Shown here: piece by piece, positions 26,350 through 36,031 of the stretch
Position numbering within the stretch: position 1 is the first letter of the stretch
Layout: every line of letters starts with the position of its first letter
NCBI GenBank assembly: GCA_029242325.1
Contig: JAQWUD010000006.1
Span: forward strand, 1 to 59,207
DNA: 59,207 nt
DNA from: Luminiphilus sp.
GTDB taxonomy: Bacteria; Pseudomonadota; Gammaproteobacteria; Pseudomonadales; Halieaceae
Reading direction: 5' to 3'
The notes under the pieces: model-generated
What the model saw: only the letters and a program-made list of their open reading frames with translations
Database searches by the model: none
Told to the model about the DNA's origin: nothing
Made by a program: the position numbers and the translations under genes

Positions 26350-27615
26350 ATGGAACGACAGGAAATTCAGGCACTGCGCGCATTGATGGATTACGAGGCG
26401 GCCAGGACCGCACCCCCTGAGGCATTCCCGCATCTGCCCGATATTCCTGCGGGCCGTTATACCGACCCGCGTTACTTTGCATTGGAGCAGGCCCAGATTT
26501 TTAAAAAATCGTGGTTATTCGCGGCGCATCTCGATGAGATCCCTGAGCCCGGCTGCTACATGACGTGGGAGCAGGCAGGTGAGCCGGTGGTGATCGTGCA
26601 TACCGAGCGAGGGGACATCAAAGCGTTTTATAACGTGTGCTCTCACCGCGGCGCACCGGTTGTGACCGAACCCCGCGGCAAACGCCTGCGACTCACCTGT
26701 AAATACCACGGCTGGAGTTACTCGCTCGATGGAGAATTAAAGGCCATCAAAGACCCGGAGGACTTCCGTGACCTTGATTTCAGTTGCCGGAGCCTGTCGA
26801 GCGTGCGCTGCGAGACCTTTGGCAAGTTTGTCTTTGTCAATTTCGACCCCGAAGCAATCTGTTTGCTGGAGTGGCTGGGGCCCATTGCAGACGAGTGGAA
26901 AGAATTTCAGTTTGATCAATGCCGTCTGTCTGCCCGTTACAGCTTTGATCTGGATTGCAATTGGAAAATCGCCATGGAAGCCAACACCGAGGTCTACCAT
27001 GTGCCCAACATTCACCCTACGACGGTTGCACCGCTGCTTGACCATCGACGCAACGTAAACACTCTCTATGCCAATGGCCATGGGCGCATGGTAGCGCCAC
27101 CGCCACGGGTCAGTGATACCGAAGATGCCGAGTCGAACCGTGACGTGGGCGCGCGGGCAGAGATTGCCACTGTGGGGGAGATCGCAAGGACCTGCATTCA
27201 GTCCTACAGCATCTTCCCCAATTGGGTGTCACAGCTGACGGAGTTTGTGTTGGCACCCCTGTTGTTCTGGCCCAACGGCATCAACAAATGTCGACTGGAG
27301 TGCTGGACGATCGCACCCGATTGGGGTGATGCAGAGGGGCCCGATTACTGGACGCTCAATAACGGCGAGGAGCTGTGCAAGATACTGCGGGAAGACACCG
27401 AGTTCGGCGCTCTGATCCAGCGCTCCATGGAATCACCAGGCTTTAAAGGCGTGCCGCTGAGCTATCAGGAAGCGCGGATTTACCACTGGAATCAGCATGC
27501 CGATCGCATGATCGGACTCGACAAAGTACCTCATGACCTAGCGGTTCAGCAGGTAATCGACGAGGCGTGGATTTATCCCAATGACCCTCGCGCGGCGGCG
27601 CTACAAGGGCAATGA
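26350..27615 (+). CDS. Rieske non-heme iron oxygenase, large subunit type
   Basis: The 421-residue protein has Rieske ligands C97, H99, C117, H120 (CSHRGAPVV ... TCKYHGW) and mononuclear iron ligands H217 and H222 (EANTEVYHVPNIHPTT). It differs clearly from the Rieske protein at 11037, so they are not recent duplicates. No ferredoxin or reductase partner gene is adjacent. Substrate unknown: aromatic ring, sterol-like or quaternary-amine oxidation are all possible for this superfamily. Confidence 0.9.
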   Translation: MERQEIQALRALMDYEAARTAPPEAFPHLPDIPAGRYTDPRYFALEQAQIFKKSWLFAAHLDEIPEPGCYMTWEQAGEPVVIVHTERGDIKAFYNVCSHRGAPVVTEPRGKRLRLTCKYHGWSYSLDGELKAIKDPEDFRDLDFSCRSLSSVRCETFGKFVFVNFDPEAICLLEWLGPIADEWKEFQFDQCRLSARYSFDLDCNWKIAMEANTEVYHVPNIHPTTVAPLLDHRRNVNTLYANGHGRMVAPPPRVSDTEDAESNRDVGARAEIATVGEIARTCIQSYSIFPNWVSQLTEFVLAPLLFWPNGINKCRLECWTIAPDWGDAEGPDYWTLNNGEELCKILREDTEFGALIQRSMESPGFKGVPLSYQEARIYHWNQHADRMIGLDKVPHDLAVQQVIDEAWIYPNDPRAAALQGQ

Positions 27616-27654
27616 CGCCTGTAATGACGTCAGCGCTAAAGGCATAGCAGCCGC

Positions 27655-27674
27655 AGTAGTAGTAGTAGTAGTAG
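27655..27674. repeat. (AGT)6 microsatellite
   Basis: Six AGT units plus two bases lie in the 175-base gap between the convergent Rieske and Coq7 genes. Trinucleotide runs of this kind can vary in length. No gene overlaps it convincingly. Confidence 0.8.
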
Positions 27675-27790
27675 GCATGATGAAACAAGCAAAGAAGGTC
27701 ATGATGTCCCCTCGAGGTAAATGACTTTCTTCGAGGCGAGCACAGTCCCCGATTATTTTTGATGACGCTGTTATGCCAGGAGCCGGGCCC

Positions 27791-28411
27791 TTAGATCCGC
27801 CTCGCAGCAACGACCGCGACGGCCGACCCTGCTCCGACAATAGCGCACCAGATACGCATTAAAGCGCTCGGATATTGCGCAGCAAGCTGCGCCGCCTCGT
27901 CGCGGTGACTCACTTCATCTGCCTGACAGTCAGACAGCGTCTGCTTCAACATTGGGTATTCGCCCGTGGCATTCAGTCGGTCGATCTGTTGCTGGTAGTG
28001 ATGATCTACAAATGTCTCAACCGCTTCGATGGTACTGAATACCGCCGAGCGCCCAAACAGCGAGGGCAGCGCCCCGGTCAGCCACCCCATGACGTGCCAT
28101 AAAGGTAATAACCGCGTTCTTCCTGACTTTGGGATGATCTCCTGCATCAGTGACAGGTGCCGCTGCTCCGTCTGCAAGTGCCGCTCGGCGAATTGCTGCA
28201 CCGCCGCATCACGTGACATCGCGAGTACACCTCGATAAATCATAACCGCCCCGTATTCGCCGGCATGATCAGAACGGAGCTCGCACTGAAGCCACTTCGG
28301 CAGCGAATCAAAAACCGGCCACGACGCGGCTGACGCCTTGTCATCTGTGACCGCTTCACACGCCATCTGCGCCGCTCGCTGAGGCACTGGTGGGGCATTT
28401 ATTTCTTCCAT
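27791..28411 (-). CDS. coq7: Coq7-family diiron demethoxyubiquinone hydroxylase
   Basis: The 206-residue protein shows the Coq7 diiron signatures: LRSDHAGEYGAVMIYRG (Glu ligand), TEQRHLSLM (ExxH), EAVETFVDHHY and a second ExxH near DEVSHRDEAA. A hydrophobic C-terminal segment (CAIVGAGSAVAVVAA) fits membrane association. The enzyme adds the 6-position hydroxyl in ubiquinone synthesis. ATG 28411 has AAGG upstream; a GTG at 28486 is less likely. No other ubiquinone genes are nearby. The gene sits 191 bases downstream of the MFS gene, same strand. Confidence 0.85.
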   Translation of the reverse strand: MEEINAPPVPQRAAQMACEAVTDDKASAASWPVFDSLPKWLQCELRSDHAGEYGAVMIYRGVLAMSRDAAVQQFAERHLQTEQRHLSLMQEIIPKSGRTRLLPLWHVMGWLTGALPSLFGRSAVFSTIEAVETFVDHHYQQQIDRLNATGEYPMLKQTLSDCQADEVSHRDEAAQLAAQYPSALMRIWCAIVGAGSAVAVVAARRI

Positions 28412-28602
28412 TTCATCGCCTTCAATATCACATTGATCCGCGCTCAACGCTCTGGCGCCCGTTACCCGATGACGCGAACACTTCACGCATCAACATACAC
28501 AAGCGAAGGAGATACCGCTCTGACAACATGTTCAGAGACTGTGGTCCCGGCGGATCATGTCGGTGGGGGACTCCCCCAGCCTAGCGAACTTGTAGACGCG
28601 AA

Positions 28603-29910
28603 TCAGGTCGGGGCGATAGGGGTCTCTACTGCCTGGGCATAGGGCGTGCTGGCGCGGGCGAATGACATCGCACCGAACGCACAGAACCCCAGGCTACTTA
28701 ACAACGCATAACGGATCGATGCGTCACCCATATGGCAGTAAACATCACTCAGCCACCCTACAATGAGCGGTCCCAGCCCCATCCCCAGCAAGTTCAAAAT
28801 AAAGAGCAGGAGCGCCGCCGCCTGAGTGCGCCAATGCGCAGGCACCAGGTTCTGCACCGCCGCGTAGCTGGGCGCAATCCAGAAACTGGCGAAGATGGCA
28901 CTGAAGAACATGAATATCAGTGCAACGGGAAACGGCCTGTCACCCAGCATCCACACCTGTTCTGCCGGCCAGAGTAAGAACAGTGCCTGCGTGGGGATCG
29001 AGATCAATACCCCCAACATGGGCAGGCGTAACTGCCATCGCGCATCATGCTGCGCGAGCCGGTCAACCAAAATAGCACTCAGCAGTGTGCCTAAAATGCC
29101 ACCGAACACACCGATCAAACCAAGATAGAGGCCCGCGTCGATGAGCGACAACCCATGCACCCTAATCATAAAGCTGGGGGACCAGACACCCAGACCGTAG
29201 CCTGACACTGCCGTCATACCCACGCCCAGTGCGATCGCGGGGAAAGCCGGCAGCGCACTGATGCGTCGGATTGCCATCGACAAAGATTCGTCTTCCGCGA
29301 TCACCTCGCGCGCGTGCAATGGTTCCTTGACCGTGGTGCGAATCAGCACCGCCAGCAATACACCCGGTGCGCCAAAAATCCAGAAGACATTGCGCCAACC
29401 ATAGGCCTCGGACAGCAAGGCGCCACCAAAAAGCCCCACGAGTACGCCAATGTTCGTGCCGGAAGCCAACACGCCTTGCGCCAATGACCGTTGCCGAGGT
29501 GGAAAATAGTCGGCAAGCAACGATTGTGAGGGCGGCGTGCCACCCGCCTCTCCCACCCCCACTAATATGCGATACAACGCCAACTGACCAAAACTCGTGG
29601 CGGTGGCGCAAAGCGCCGTCATGCCGCTCCACACCGTCATAGAAATTGCCAGCACGTTTCGCCGGGACCACCGGTCAGCCAGTCGCGCCATCGGCACGCC
29701 CAGTGTGGCGTAAAACAGGGCAAAGGCGAGGCCCGTGAGCAGCCCCATTTGCGTATCGGTGGCACCAAACTCGGCCTTGATCGGCTCCAGCAGAATCGTC
29801 ATCACCTGTCGGTCGACAAAATTGAAGATGTAGCCCAGCGTCAGCACAAGCAGCACGTACCACCGATAGGCAGCGGTGAACTGGCCATGAGGGGAGCCGC
29901 TCACGCTCAT
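28603..29910 (-). CDS. MFS transporter (spinster-like)
   Basis: The 435-residue protein has twelve predicted membrane helices and the MFS motif-A region (GVPMARLADRWSRRNVLAI) between helices 2 and 3, with FNFVDRQVMTILLEPIKAEF in helix 1 as in the spinster/ExuT-like group of marine proteobacteria. Its ATG overlaps the alcohol dehydrogenase stop (ATGA), so the two are co-translated. Substrate unknown; an aromatic or organic acid linked to the dehydrogenase is plausible. Confidence 0.85.
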   Translation of the reverse strand: MSVSGSPHGQFTAAYRWYVLLVLTLGYIFNFVDRQVMTILLEPIKAEFGATDTQMGLLTGLAFALFYATLGVPMARLADRWSRRNVLAISMTVWSGMTALCATATSFGQLALYRILVGVGEAGGTPPSQSLLADYFPPRQRSLAQGVLASGTNIGVLVGLFGGALLSEAYGWRNVFWIFGAPGVLLAVLIRTTVKEPLHAREVIAEDESLSMAIRRISALPAFPAIALGVGMTAVSGYGLGVWSPSFMIRVHGLSLIDAGLYLGLIGVFGGILGTLLSAILVDRLAQHDARWQLRLPMLGVLISIPTQALFLLWPAEQVWMLGDRPFPVALIFMFFSAIFASFWIAPSYAAVQNLVPAHWRTQAAALLLFILNLLGMGLGPLIVGWLSDVYCHMGDASIRYALLSSLGFCAFGAMSFARASTPYAQAVETPIAPT

Positions 29911-30947
29911 CCGTCTTTCAAATGCTCAAGGTCGATCACGAACCGGTATTGCACATCGCCGTCGTGAAGACGATGCCAGGCCGCTTCAATTTCGTCAGGT
30001 GTAATCAACTCAATCTCGGCCGCTACCCCGTTGGTATGAGCAAACTGCATCATTTCGCGGGTATCGGCTATGCCACCAATCAGAGATCCCTCTAGGCTGC
30101 GATCCCCAAACACAATCAATGCCGGGAACACGCTCAGCTGATCTGTCGGCACACCCAGTAAACATAACTTGCCGCCCCGGCGCAGCAGTGGAAACCACTG
30201 ATTCAGATCGTGCGGATTCGAAATCGTATCGAGAATCAAGTCACATTGACCCAACCACGCCTGCACATCGTCCGAATCAGGATCAAGCGCGAGCTCTGCT
30301 CCCAAGCGTTTCGCATCAGCACGCTTGGCCTGCGAGCGAGAAGCCACCAGCACGCGCGCACCCATGGCGCTGGCGAACTGGATAGCAAGGTGACCCAACC
30401 CCCCCACACCCAACACACACAATGTCGTACCCGGGCCCACGCCGAAGCGCTTGAGCGGCGTGTAAACAGTGATGCCACCGCACAAGAGAGGCGCCATGCG
30501 CGCGAGGTCAGCCCCCTCGGGGATAGGCACCAAATAGTCGTAATCCACCACATAATCCGAGGCATAACCACCGTGGTTGGCCCGGCCGTCGCGATCCTTA
30601 CTGTTAAAGCTCAGAGTAAACCCGGTCTCACAGTAGTGCTCGTCGCCCGACTCACAAGATGAGCAAACGCGGCAACTGTCGGCAATGCACCCCACGCCCA
30701 TTGCATCACCAATGCTCACCCCTGACACCTCAGTACCCACCTCGGAGACAAGCCCCACCATCTCGTGCCCAGGCACCATGGGGAACATGCCACCACCGAG
30801 CTTGTCACTGGCTGCCACGAGGTCTGAGTGGCAGATTCCGCAGTATTTCAAATCCAATTGCACGTCACGGGGCCCCAGCGGGCGGCGCTCGATGCGCGTC
30901 CGACTCAGGTGAGTCCCCGCCGATTGCAATTGATAGGCCACCGTCAT
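29907..30947 (-). CDS. Zinc-dependent alcohol dehydrogenase, cinnamyl-alcohol/YahK type
   Basis: The 346-residue MDR-family enzyme has catalytic zinc ligands (CGICHSDL, GHE), a four-cysteine structural zinc site (C..C..C.......C in SCRVCSSCESGDEHYC) and the nucleotide motif GVGGLGHLA. Substrate specificity is likely aldehydes/alcohols with NADP(H), by family. It heads an operon with the MFS gene. Confidence 0.9.
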   Translation of the reverse strand: MTVAYQLQSAGTHLSRTRIERRPLGPRDVQLDLKYCGICHSDLVAASDKLGGGMFPMVPGHEMVGLVSEVGTEVSGVSIGDAMGVGCIADSCRVCSSCESGDEHYCETGFTLSFNSKDRDGRANHGGYASDYVVDYDYLVPIPEGADLARMAPLLCGGITVYTPLKRFGVGPGTTLCVLGVGGLGHLAIQFASAMGARVLVASRSQAKRADAKRLGAELALDPDSDDVQAWLGQCDLILDTISNPHDLNQWFPLLRRGGKLCLLGVPTDQLSVFPALIVFGDRSLEGSLIGGIADTREMMQFAHTNGVAAEIELITPDEIEAAWHRLHDGDVQYRFVIDLEHLKDG

Positions 30948-31022
30948 GGGCAGGCTCCTTTTTGCTCTATGAACGCTTCGACTGGCAGGTTCAGCGCAAC
31001 CCCACGTTACGTGCTCGACATG

Positions 31023-31442
31023 CTAATAGCGAGCCTCGTGCGCCCATTCCTTTACCCTGGCTTCAATCTGGTCGATCACCGCCATAAAGGCCTCGTGAAT
31101 CGACGAGGCGTCACCCTCCACTCTTGAGGGATCTATCAAGCCCCAATGGTGTTTCGGGGTACCCTTCATCCACAGTGGGCAGACCTCTCCTGCAGCGTTA
31201 TCGCAAACGGTAATCACTCGGTCGGGATGAAAACCATCGAGATCGTGCCAAGACTGGCTGCGTAGGCCTGCTGTGTCGTACCCGCGCTCAGAGAGGTAGC
31301 GCAGGGTGAGTGGATGCACGGATTCGACCGGCGCACTGCCTGCGCTGGCAGCAATCAGCACGCCCTTTCCGCGCTGGTTGGCGATGGCCTCGCAGAGAGT
31401 ACTCCGGCACCGATTGTGCGTGCAAATGAAGAGCAGTTTCAT
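31023..31442 (-). CDS. arsC: ArsC-type arsenate reductase (low-molecular-weight phosphatase fold)
   Basis: The 139-residue protein begins LLFICTHNRCRS with the CX5R loop (C7...R13), has a DPSRVEG motif, and two further cysteines (VITVCDNAAGEVCP) typical of thioredoxin-coupled arsenate reductases. It reduces arsenate to arsenite. No arsB/acr3 or arsR gene is adjacent, so its role could be stand-alone. It lies 45 bases after the HD-domain gene on the same strand. Confidence 0.9.
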   Translation of the reverse strand: MKLLFICTHNRCRSTLCEAIANQRGKGVLIAASAGSAPVESVHPLTLRYLSERGYDTAGLRSQSWHDLDGFHPDRVITVCDNAAGEVCPLWMKGTPKHHWGLIDPSRVEGDASSIHEAFMAVIDQIEARVKEWAHEARY

Positions 31443-31487
31443 GGCGGCGCTCGCGTCATGAGCCGGCCCAACCGGTTATGCAGCGCC

Positions 31488-32075
31488 CTATGCGGGATCT
31501 GCCAAATAAAGCGACCGTTTGGGCTCTTTAAATACACGCTCCATCATGGGCTCAAAGAATGACAGATCGTAATATTCGGCGTCCGGGTTAAAGGCTGGCG
31601 CGTCATATTTTTCAATGAACTCGAGCGTGCGAGCATAGTGCGGGTGCTCCTTATATTGGTCCCTCACATGACGATCGAGCCCCATGTAGTGAAAAAAGTA
31701 GTAGCCCTGAAAAATGGCGTGATGCTTCACCATCCAATGATTGGCTTCACCCACGTAGGGCTCGAGCAAAACTGCCGCTACGTCCGCATGATTGGCGGGC
31801 CCAAGGGTGTCGCCAATATCATGAAGCAACGCACAAACCACATACTCCTCGTCCTTGCCGTCCTGATGCGCCAGCGTGGCGGTCTGTAAACAGTGCGTGA
31901 GCCGGTCAACCGGAAACCCCCCACAGTCGCCTTCCAACAAAAGCAGATGTTTTTTTATCCGCTGACACACTTCACCACGAAACTGCACAAACTCAGCACC
32001 GATGATCTCCCAGTCTGCCTGAGTGCCGTCTTTCATGTGATGGAATTGAGCGCGTTGGGGTTGGGCCTGATTCAT
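31488..32075 (-). CDS. HD-domain protein, PhnZ/MIOX-like
   Basis: The 195-residue protein has an HD-type metal site: HCLQTATLAH, HDIGDTLG, NHADVAA and KHHAIFQGYYFF. The pattern of several His/Asp ligands plus the KHH...GYYFFHYMG segment resembles mixed-valent diiron oxygenases (myo-inositol oxygenase, PhnZ) more than HD phosphohydrolases. GGAG precedes ATG 32075. Substrate unknown. The cell would use it for C-C or C-P bond cleavage if the oxygenase reading holds. Confidence 0.7.
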   Translation of the reverse strand: MNQAQPQRAQFHHMKDGTQADWEIIGAEFVQFRGEVCQRIKKHLLLLEGDCGGFPVDRLTHCLQTATLAHQDGKDEEYVVCALLHDIGDTLGPANHADVAAVLLEPYVGEANHWMVKHHAIFQGYYFFHYMGLDRHVRDQYKEHPHYARTLEFIEKYDAPAFNPDAEYYDLSFFEPMMERVFKEPKRSLYLADPA

Positions 32076-32311
32076 GGAGTGTCTCCTCACCGTGAGTAGA
32101 CGAGAATACTCATACAACCTCCCCCCTTCAATAAGGCAGACGGCCGTTCGTAAGGCATGCCATTCGGAGGCCTCACCGGTCCGCGGAGCACTCGAATCAC
32201 GACAAATTCTGCTTAAATGGGTGCACTAAGGTGCACGCTTCTGGCACATTGGCGCGTGCGCCCCTGCCTGATACGCGGGACCCCCTACTGACAGGTGAAC
32301 AGGAACTGATT

Positions 32312-33001
32312 ATGAAGAACGCCCTTATTACAGCTGGCATGGCAGCCCTTTTTGTATTGGCAGGCTGCGCCTCCAGCTCCCAGCCTTTGCCCGAGACCAC
32401 TCCCGAGGGTCTAGAGCTGGTCCGCAGCGATAAACACAGTGCGGTGTATATTAAGCCCGATGCGCAGGTCGCTGGTTATGCGAAGTTTGGAGTGGTGCCT
32501 TGTCAGGTCGCGTTCAGAAAAAATTGGCAGCGCGACTACAACTCTGCGCATCGGAGCAGCAGCCAACAAATGAAACAGCGCGATATTGATCGCATCAAGC
32601 GCGAATTGGGCGACGAATGCACCCGGTTCTTCACCGATGCCCTCAACGAGGCCCCCGCCTATGACGTAGTGAGCGAGTGGCAGCAGGGTGAGGACGTGCT
32701 GCTCATATTCCCCAATATTGTGAACCTCGATATCACCAGCCCGGATCTCAACAGCCCAAGCATGAGCCGCTCTTACTCCGCCTCCGCGGGATCGATGACC
32801 CTGTATCTGGAGCTGATCGACGCGGAAACCTCCGACGTACTGGTGCGCGCCTATGACAGCAAATCCGATCCGGAAACCTTCGTGAACTACGCCAACAAGA
32901 TCACCAATCGCCAGGCGGCGGACCGGCTGCTTAAAGCGTGGGCAACGAGACTCAGGGCGGCAATGGACGACGCCATGACCGCGCCCGCTGACCCAATGTG
33001 A
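32312..33001 (+). CDS. DUF3313-like lipoprotein
   Basis: The 229-residue protein has a lipobox (VLAGC) and a mature region of the DUF3313 kind (VAFRKNWQRDYN, YDVVSEWQQGEDVLLIFPNIVNLDI, GSMTLYLELIDAETSDVLVRAYD). Its stop overlaps the GTG of the next gene. Outer-membrane or periplasmic location. ATG 32312 (AGGA upstream) begins the signal. Confidence 0.75.
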   Translation: MKNALITAGMAALFVLAGCASSSQPLPETTPEGLELVRSDKHSAVYIKPDAQVAGYAKFGVVPCQVAFRKNWQRDYNSAHRSSSQQMKQRDIDRIKRELGDECTRFFTDALNEAPAYDVVSEWQQGEDVLLIFPNIVNLDITSPDLNSPSMSRSYSASAGSMTLYLELIDAETSDVLVRAYDSKSDPETFVNYANKITNRQAADRLLKAWATRLRAAMDDAMTAPADPM

Positions 33002-34056
33002 AGATCTTGGTGAGGGTCGTTGCGGGCATGGCGCTCCTGACCCTGATCGGAGCCTGGATAGCGCCGCATTGGGCGCCGATACAAGCCAGCAGTTGGGCGC
33101 CACCCCAGAACCCGGGGTTGGTGGGCGTCTTTAAGCCCAATCAAGCGCTGGCGGCCATCGTGCTTGAGGATGTTGGACCCGCGCCAGAGCACGTTGCCTG
33201 CGACGCGGAGGGTACCCTCTATACCAGCCTCGACGGTGGCACTGTGCTGCAACGCCCGGTAGATGGGGCATGGACACCCGTCGGGACCACCGAGGGCCGA
33301 CCGCTGGGCCTGAGACCAGATGAGCAAGGGGGGCTGTGGATCGCCGATTCCATCCGCGGTCTGTTGCATATGGATGCAGCAGGCAACACCGAGGTGCTCG
33401 CTGACTCGCTGGCTGGCGAGCCACTGCGCTTTGTGGATGACCTCGATATCGATCAAAACGGGCGTATCTGGTTTTCAGATGCCAGTCAGCGGTTTGACTA
33501 CACCCAAGTCGCGCTCGATTTTTATGAGGGCAGCCGCACGGGCAGACTGTTACGTTACGACCCCATCACGCGACAAACAGATGTCATGATGAGGGACCTG
33601 TTTTTTGCCAATGGCGTCACCCTCGGGCCAGACGACGCGTACGTATTGGTCAACGAAACCGGAATGGGACGGGTACACCGGCTGTGGCTAAAAGGACCTC
33701 AGGCCGGACAGCGGGATATCTTCGTCGATCAGCTCCCGGGCACCCCTGACAATATTCGATTTGATGGTCAAGACACTTTTTGGATTGCCATGCCGTCTCT
33801 TCGAGAGGGTATTGACGCGCTGGCCTCGCTGCCCAGACTGCGCACACTGCTATCACTGCTGCCGATTCCCCTGTTGGAGGCAGCCGCACAACCTGCCAGC
33901 TTCGTGATTGGGGTCAACCTCGACGGCGCGGTCGTGCACAACCTGCAGGATCAGGGTAATCCTTTTCACTACATCACCGGAGTCACACCCTGCGGCAATA
34001 AACTCTATCTCGGTAGCCTCAAAACGCAGGCTATTGGTATCCTCCCCAGGCCCTGA
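32998..34056 (+). CDS. SMP-30/strictosidine-synthase-like beta-propeller protein
   Basis: The 352-residue protein starts at GTG 32998 overlapping the previous stop. It has an N-terminal membrane anchor and a six-bladed propeller pattern (HVACDAEGTLYTS, GLRPDEQGGLWIAD, DDLDIDQNGRIWFSDAS, FANGVTLGPDDAYVLVNET, PDNIRFDGQDTFWIA). It resembles APMAP/strictosidine synthase-like proteins with esterase/lactonase-type activities. Middle gene of a three-gene operon. Confidence 0.8.
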   Translation: MKILVRVVAGMALLTLIGAWIAPHWAPIQASSWAPPQNPGLVGVFKPNQALAAIVLEDVGPAPEHVACDAEGTLYTSLDGGTVLQRPVDGAWTPVGTTEGRPLGLRPDEQGGLWIADSIRGLLHMDAAGNTEVLADSLAGEPLRFVDDLDIDQNGRIWFSDASQRFDYTQVALDFYEGSRTGRLLRYDPITRQTDVMMRDLFFANGVTLGPDDAYVLVNETGMGRVHRLWLKGPQAGQRDIFVDQLPGTPDNIRFDGQDTFWIAMPSLREGIDALASLPRLRTLLSLLPIPLLEAAAQPASFVIGVNLDGAVVHNLQDQGNPFHYITGVTPCGNKLYLGSLKTQAIGILPRP

Positions 34057-34069
34057 TGTGGAGGTTCTG

Positions 34070-34921
34070 ATGCAAAATGCCGCGCAAATAGAGTTCTGGA
34101 ACAGCGATACCGCTCGCAACTGGGTCACGCACGACGCGCTGATGGAAGCCATGCTTTCGCCGCTTGGGGAAGCAGTACTCAATGCGCTCGAGCCTGCTCA
34201 AGGCTTGCGCGCACTGGATGTGGGTTGCGGCTGTGGCCACCCCACCCTTTCTCTGGCTACGCGGGTAGGTGCCGCAGGATCCGTTATGGGGGTTGACGTA
34301 TCACAACCCATGCTTGCGGTAGCTCAGGCATTGGCCGAAAGCCATCACGCCGAAGCAGCCCCCATCACTTTTCTTCAGGCCGACGCGCAAACCCATGCGT
34401 TCGAGACAGAAAGCTTCGACCTGGTGTTTTCGCGCTTCGGCGTGATGTTTTTTGAGGACCCGCTGGCGGCCTTTCGCAACATGCATGCGGCTATGACTCC
34501 CACCGGTAGAATGGCCTTTTGCTGTTGGCAACCGCGAGCCGTAAACCCCTTTATGATGATGCCAGCCAAGGCCGCACTGGAACTGTTACCACCACCACCC
34601 GAGTTACCACCGCGGGCGCCCGGCCCTTTTGCGTTTGAGGAGCCGGAGTATGTTGAACGCATTCTGCAAGACGCGGGCTTTAGCGAGATCACCATCAGCG
34701 CCTTGAGCCACCCACTGGTTTTTGGGCAGGGTTTAACGGTCGAAGATATCGTTGAGCGACTGGTTCAGATCGGTCCAATTGCGCAAATGGTGCGTGAGGC
34801 GCCAAACGATCTGAAGCAGCCGGTGCGCGATAGGGTGATTGATGCGGTTCGCCCTTTCTGTACATCAGCGGACGGCATGACAGTTGAGGGCGCGTTCTGG
34901 CAGGTAACCGCCTCAGCTTGA
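34070..34921 (+). CDS. Class I SAM-dependent methyltransferase
   Basis: The 283-residue protein has motif I ALDVGCGCGHPTL, an acidic motif II (GVDVSQ) and motif ITFLQADAQ. ATG 34070 has GGAGG five bases upstream and lies 13 bases after the propeller gene, so it ends the operon. Substrate unknown; ubiquinone/menaquinone-type or small-molecule methylation is possible. Confidence 0.85.
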   Translation: MQNAAQIEFWNSDTARNWVTHDALMEAMLSPLGEAVLNALEPAQGLRALDVGCGCGHPTLSLATRVGAAGSVMGVDVSQPMLAVAQALAESHHAEAAPITFLQADAQTHAFETESFDLVFSRFGVMFFEDPLAAFRNMHAAMTPTGRMAFCCWQPRAVNPFMMMPAKAALELLPPPPELPPRAPGPFAFEEPEYVERILQDAGFSEITISALSHPLVFGQGLTVEDIVERLVQIGPIAQMVREAPNDLKQPVRDRVIDAVRPFCTSADGMTVEGAFWQVTASA

Positions 34922-35166
34922 ACCACCCGCACTGGCTTAACACCGCCCAAGGGCACTGCTCAGGCAGCTGCCGCATTGCCCCTTTGCATAGCGACTCGGA
35001 GTATAAATTCCCGCTGAGTATGCGCTGAGCACCCGAGGCGTGCAGCGACACACCACTTGGTAAAAAACCCTCTGTTCGCGCAAGTCTTGGCTCTCGACGT
35101 TATGGCATACTGCCTGCCAATTGAGCCGCAGCTCGCACCTCTCTTCTCTGAAACAGGACCCACCCT

Positions 35167-35973
35167 ATGGATACCCAATCTCTCTTCTCGTTAGCCGGAC
35201 GCACAGCGCTGGTTACCGGCGGTTCACGCGGCATCGGCAAGATGATCGCTAGCGGCTTTGTCAGTCAGGGTGCCAAGGTCTACATCTCCAGTCGGAAGGC
35301 AGATATGTGCGAAGCAGTCGCCGCGGAACTGGGGCCCAACTGCATTGCCGTGCCCCAAGACATTTCCACGGTCGATGGCTGTAAAGCCCTCGCCGCGACC
35401 ATGGCCGAGCACGAATCCAGCATCGATATTCTGGTCAACAACGCAGGCGCCGCCTGGGGCGAATCCTTTGAGACTTTTCCCGAGGCCGGCTGGGACAAGG
35501 TGATGAACCTCAATGTGAAGTCGATTTTCTTTCTGACACAGGCCATGCATGATTTGCTGAAGTCAAGCGCCTCAGCAGAACAACCCGCCAAAGTGATCAA
35601 TATCGCATCGATCGACGGTCTGCGTCCAAACCCCTGGGAAACTTATAGCTATCAGGCATCCAAGGCGGCAGTGATCAATCTCACCCGAAGGCTTGCAGCG
35701 CGACTGGTGAGGGATGACATTCTTGTCACGGGCATTGCTCCCGGAGCGTTTGCTTCGGAGATGAACAAAGCCGCTCGCGATCAGAGCCATGTCGTTGGAA
35801 AGCATGTGCCGGCCGGACGTATTGGTAATGATGAAGACATGGCCGGTGTCGCAATCTATCTGGCTGCCCGCTCGGGCAACTATGTGGTGGGAGAGACCAT
35901 TACCGTTGATGGTGGTGTGGTGCATGCCTTACTGACAGACAGCTGGGAGTTCGACCCCGCAGGCGGACACTAA
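35167..35973 (+). CDS. Short-chain dehydrogenase/reductase (3-oxoacyl-reductase-like)
   Basis: The 268-residue SDR shows TGGSRGIG, NNAG, Ser in NIASIDG, YSYQASK and a C-terminal VVGETITVDGG. Classical FabG-like layout. An excellent terminator (36032-36058) follows. Substrate unknown. Confidence 0.88.
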   Translation: MDTQSLFSLAGRTALVTGGSRGIGKMIASGFVSQGAKVYISSRKADMCEAVAAELGPNCIAVPQDISTVDGCKALAATMAEHESSIDILVNNAGAAWGESFETFPEAGWDKVMNLNVKSIFFLTQAMHDLLKSSASAEQPAKVINIASIDGLRPNPWETYSYQASKAAVINLTRRLAARLVRDDILVTGIAPGAFASEMNKAARDQSHVVGKHVPAGRIGNDEDMAGVAIYLAARSGNYVVGETITVDGGVVHALLTDSWEFDPAGGH

Positions 35974-36031
35974 CACTGCGGCTTGGTCGTCACTGCCAAA
36001 GGCACTGTGAGACCGATCCACGTTAGCCATT

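Noticed and set aside
32411-33103. 230-codon frame opposite the DUF3313-like lipoprotein
   Set aside because: Shadow of a coherent operon with coupled starts on the other strand.
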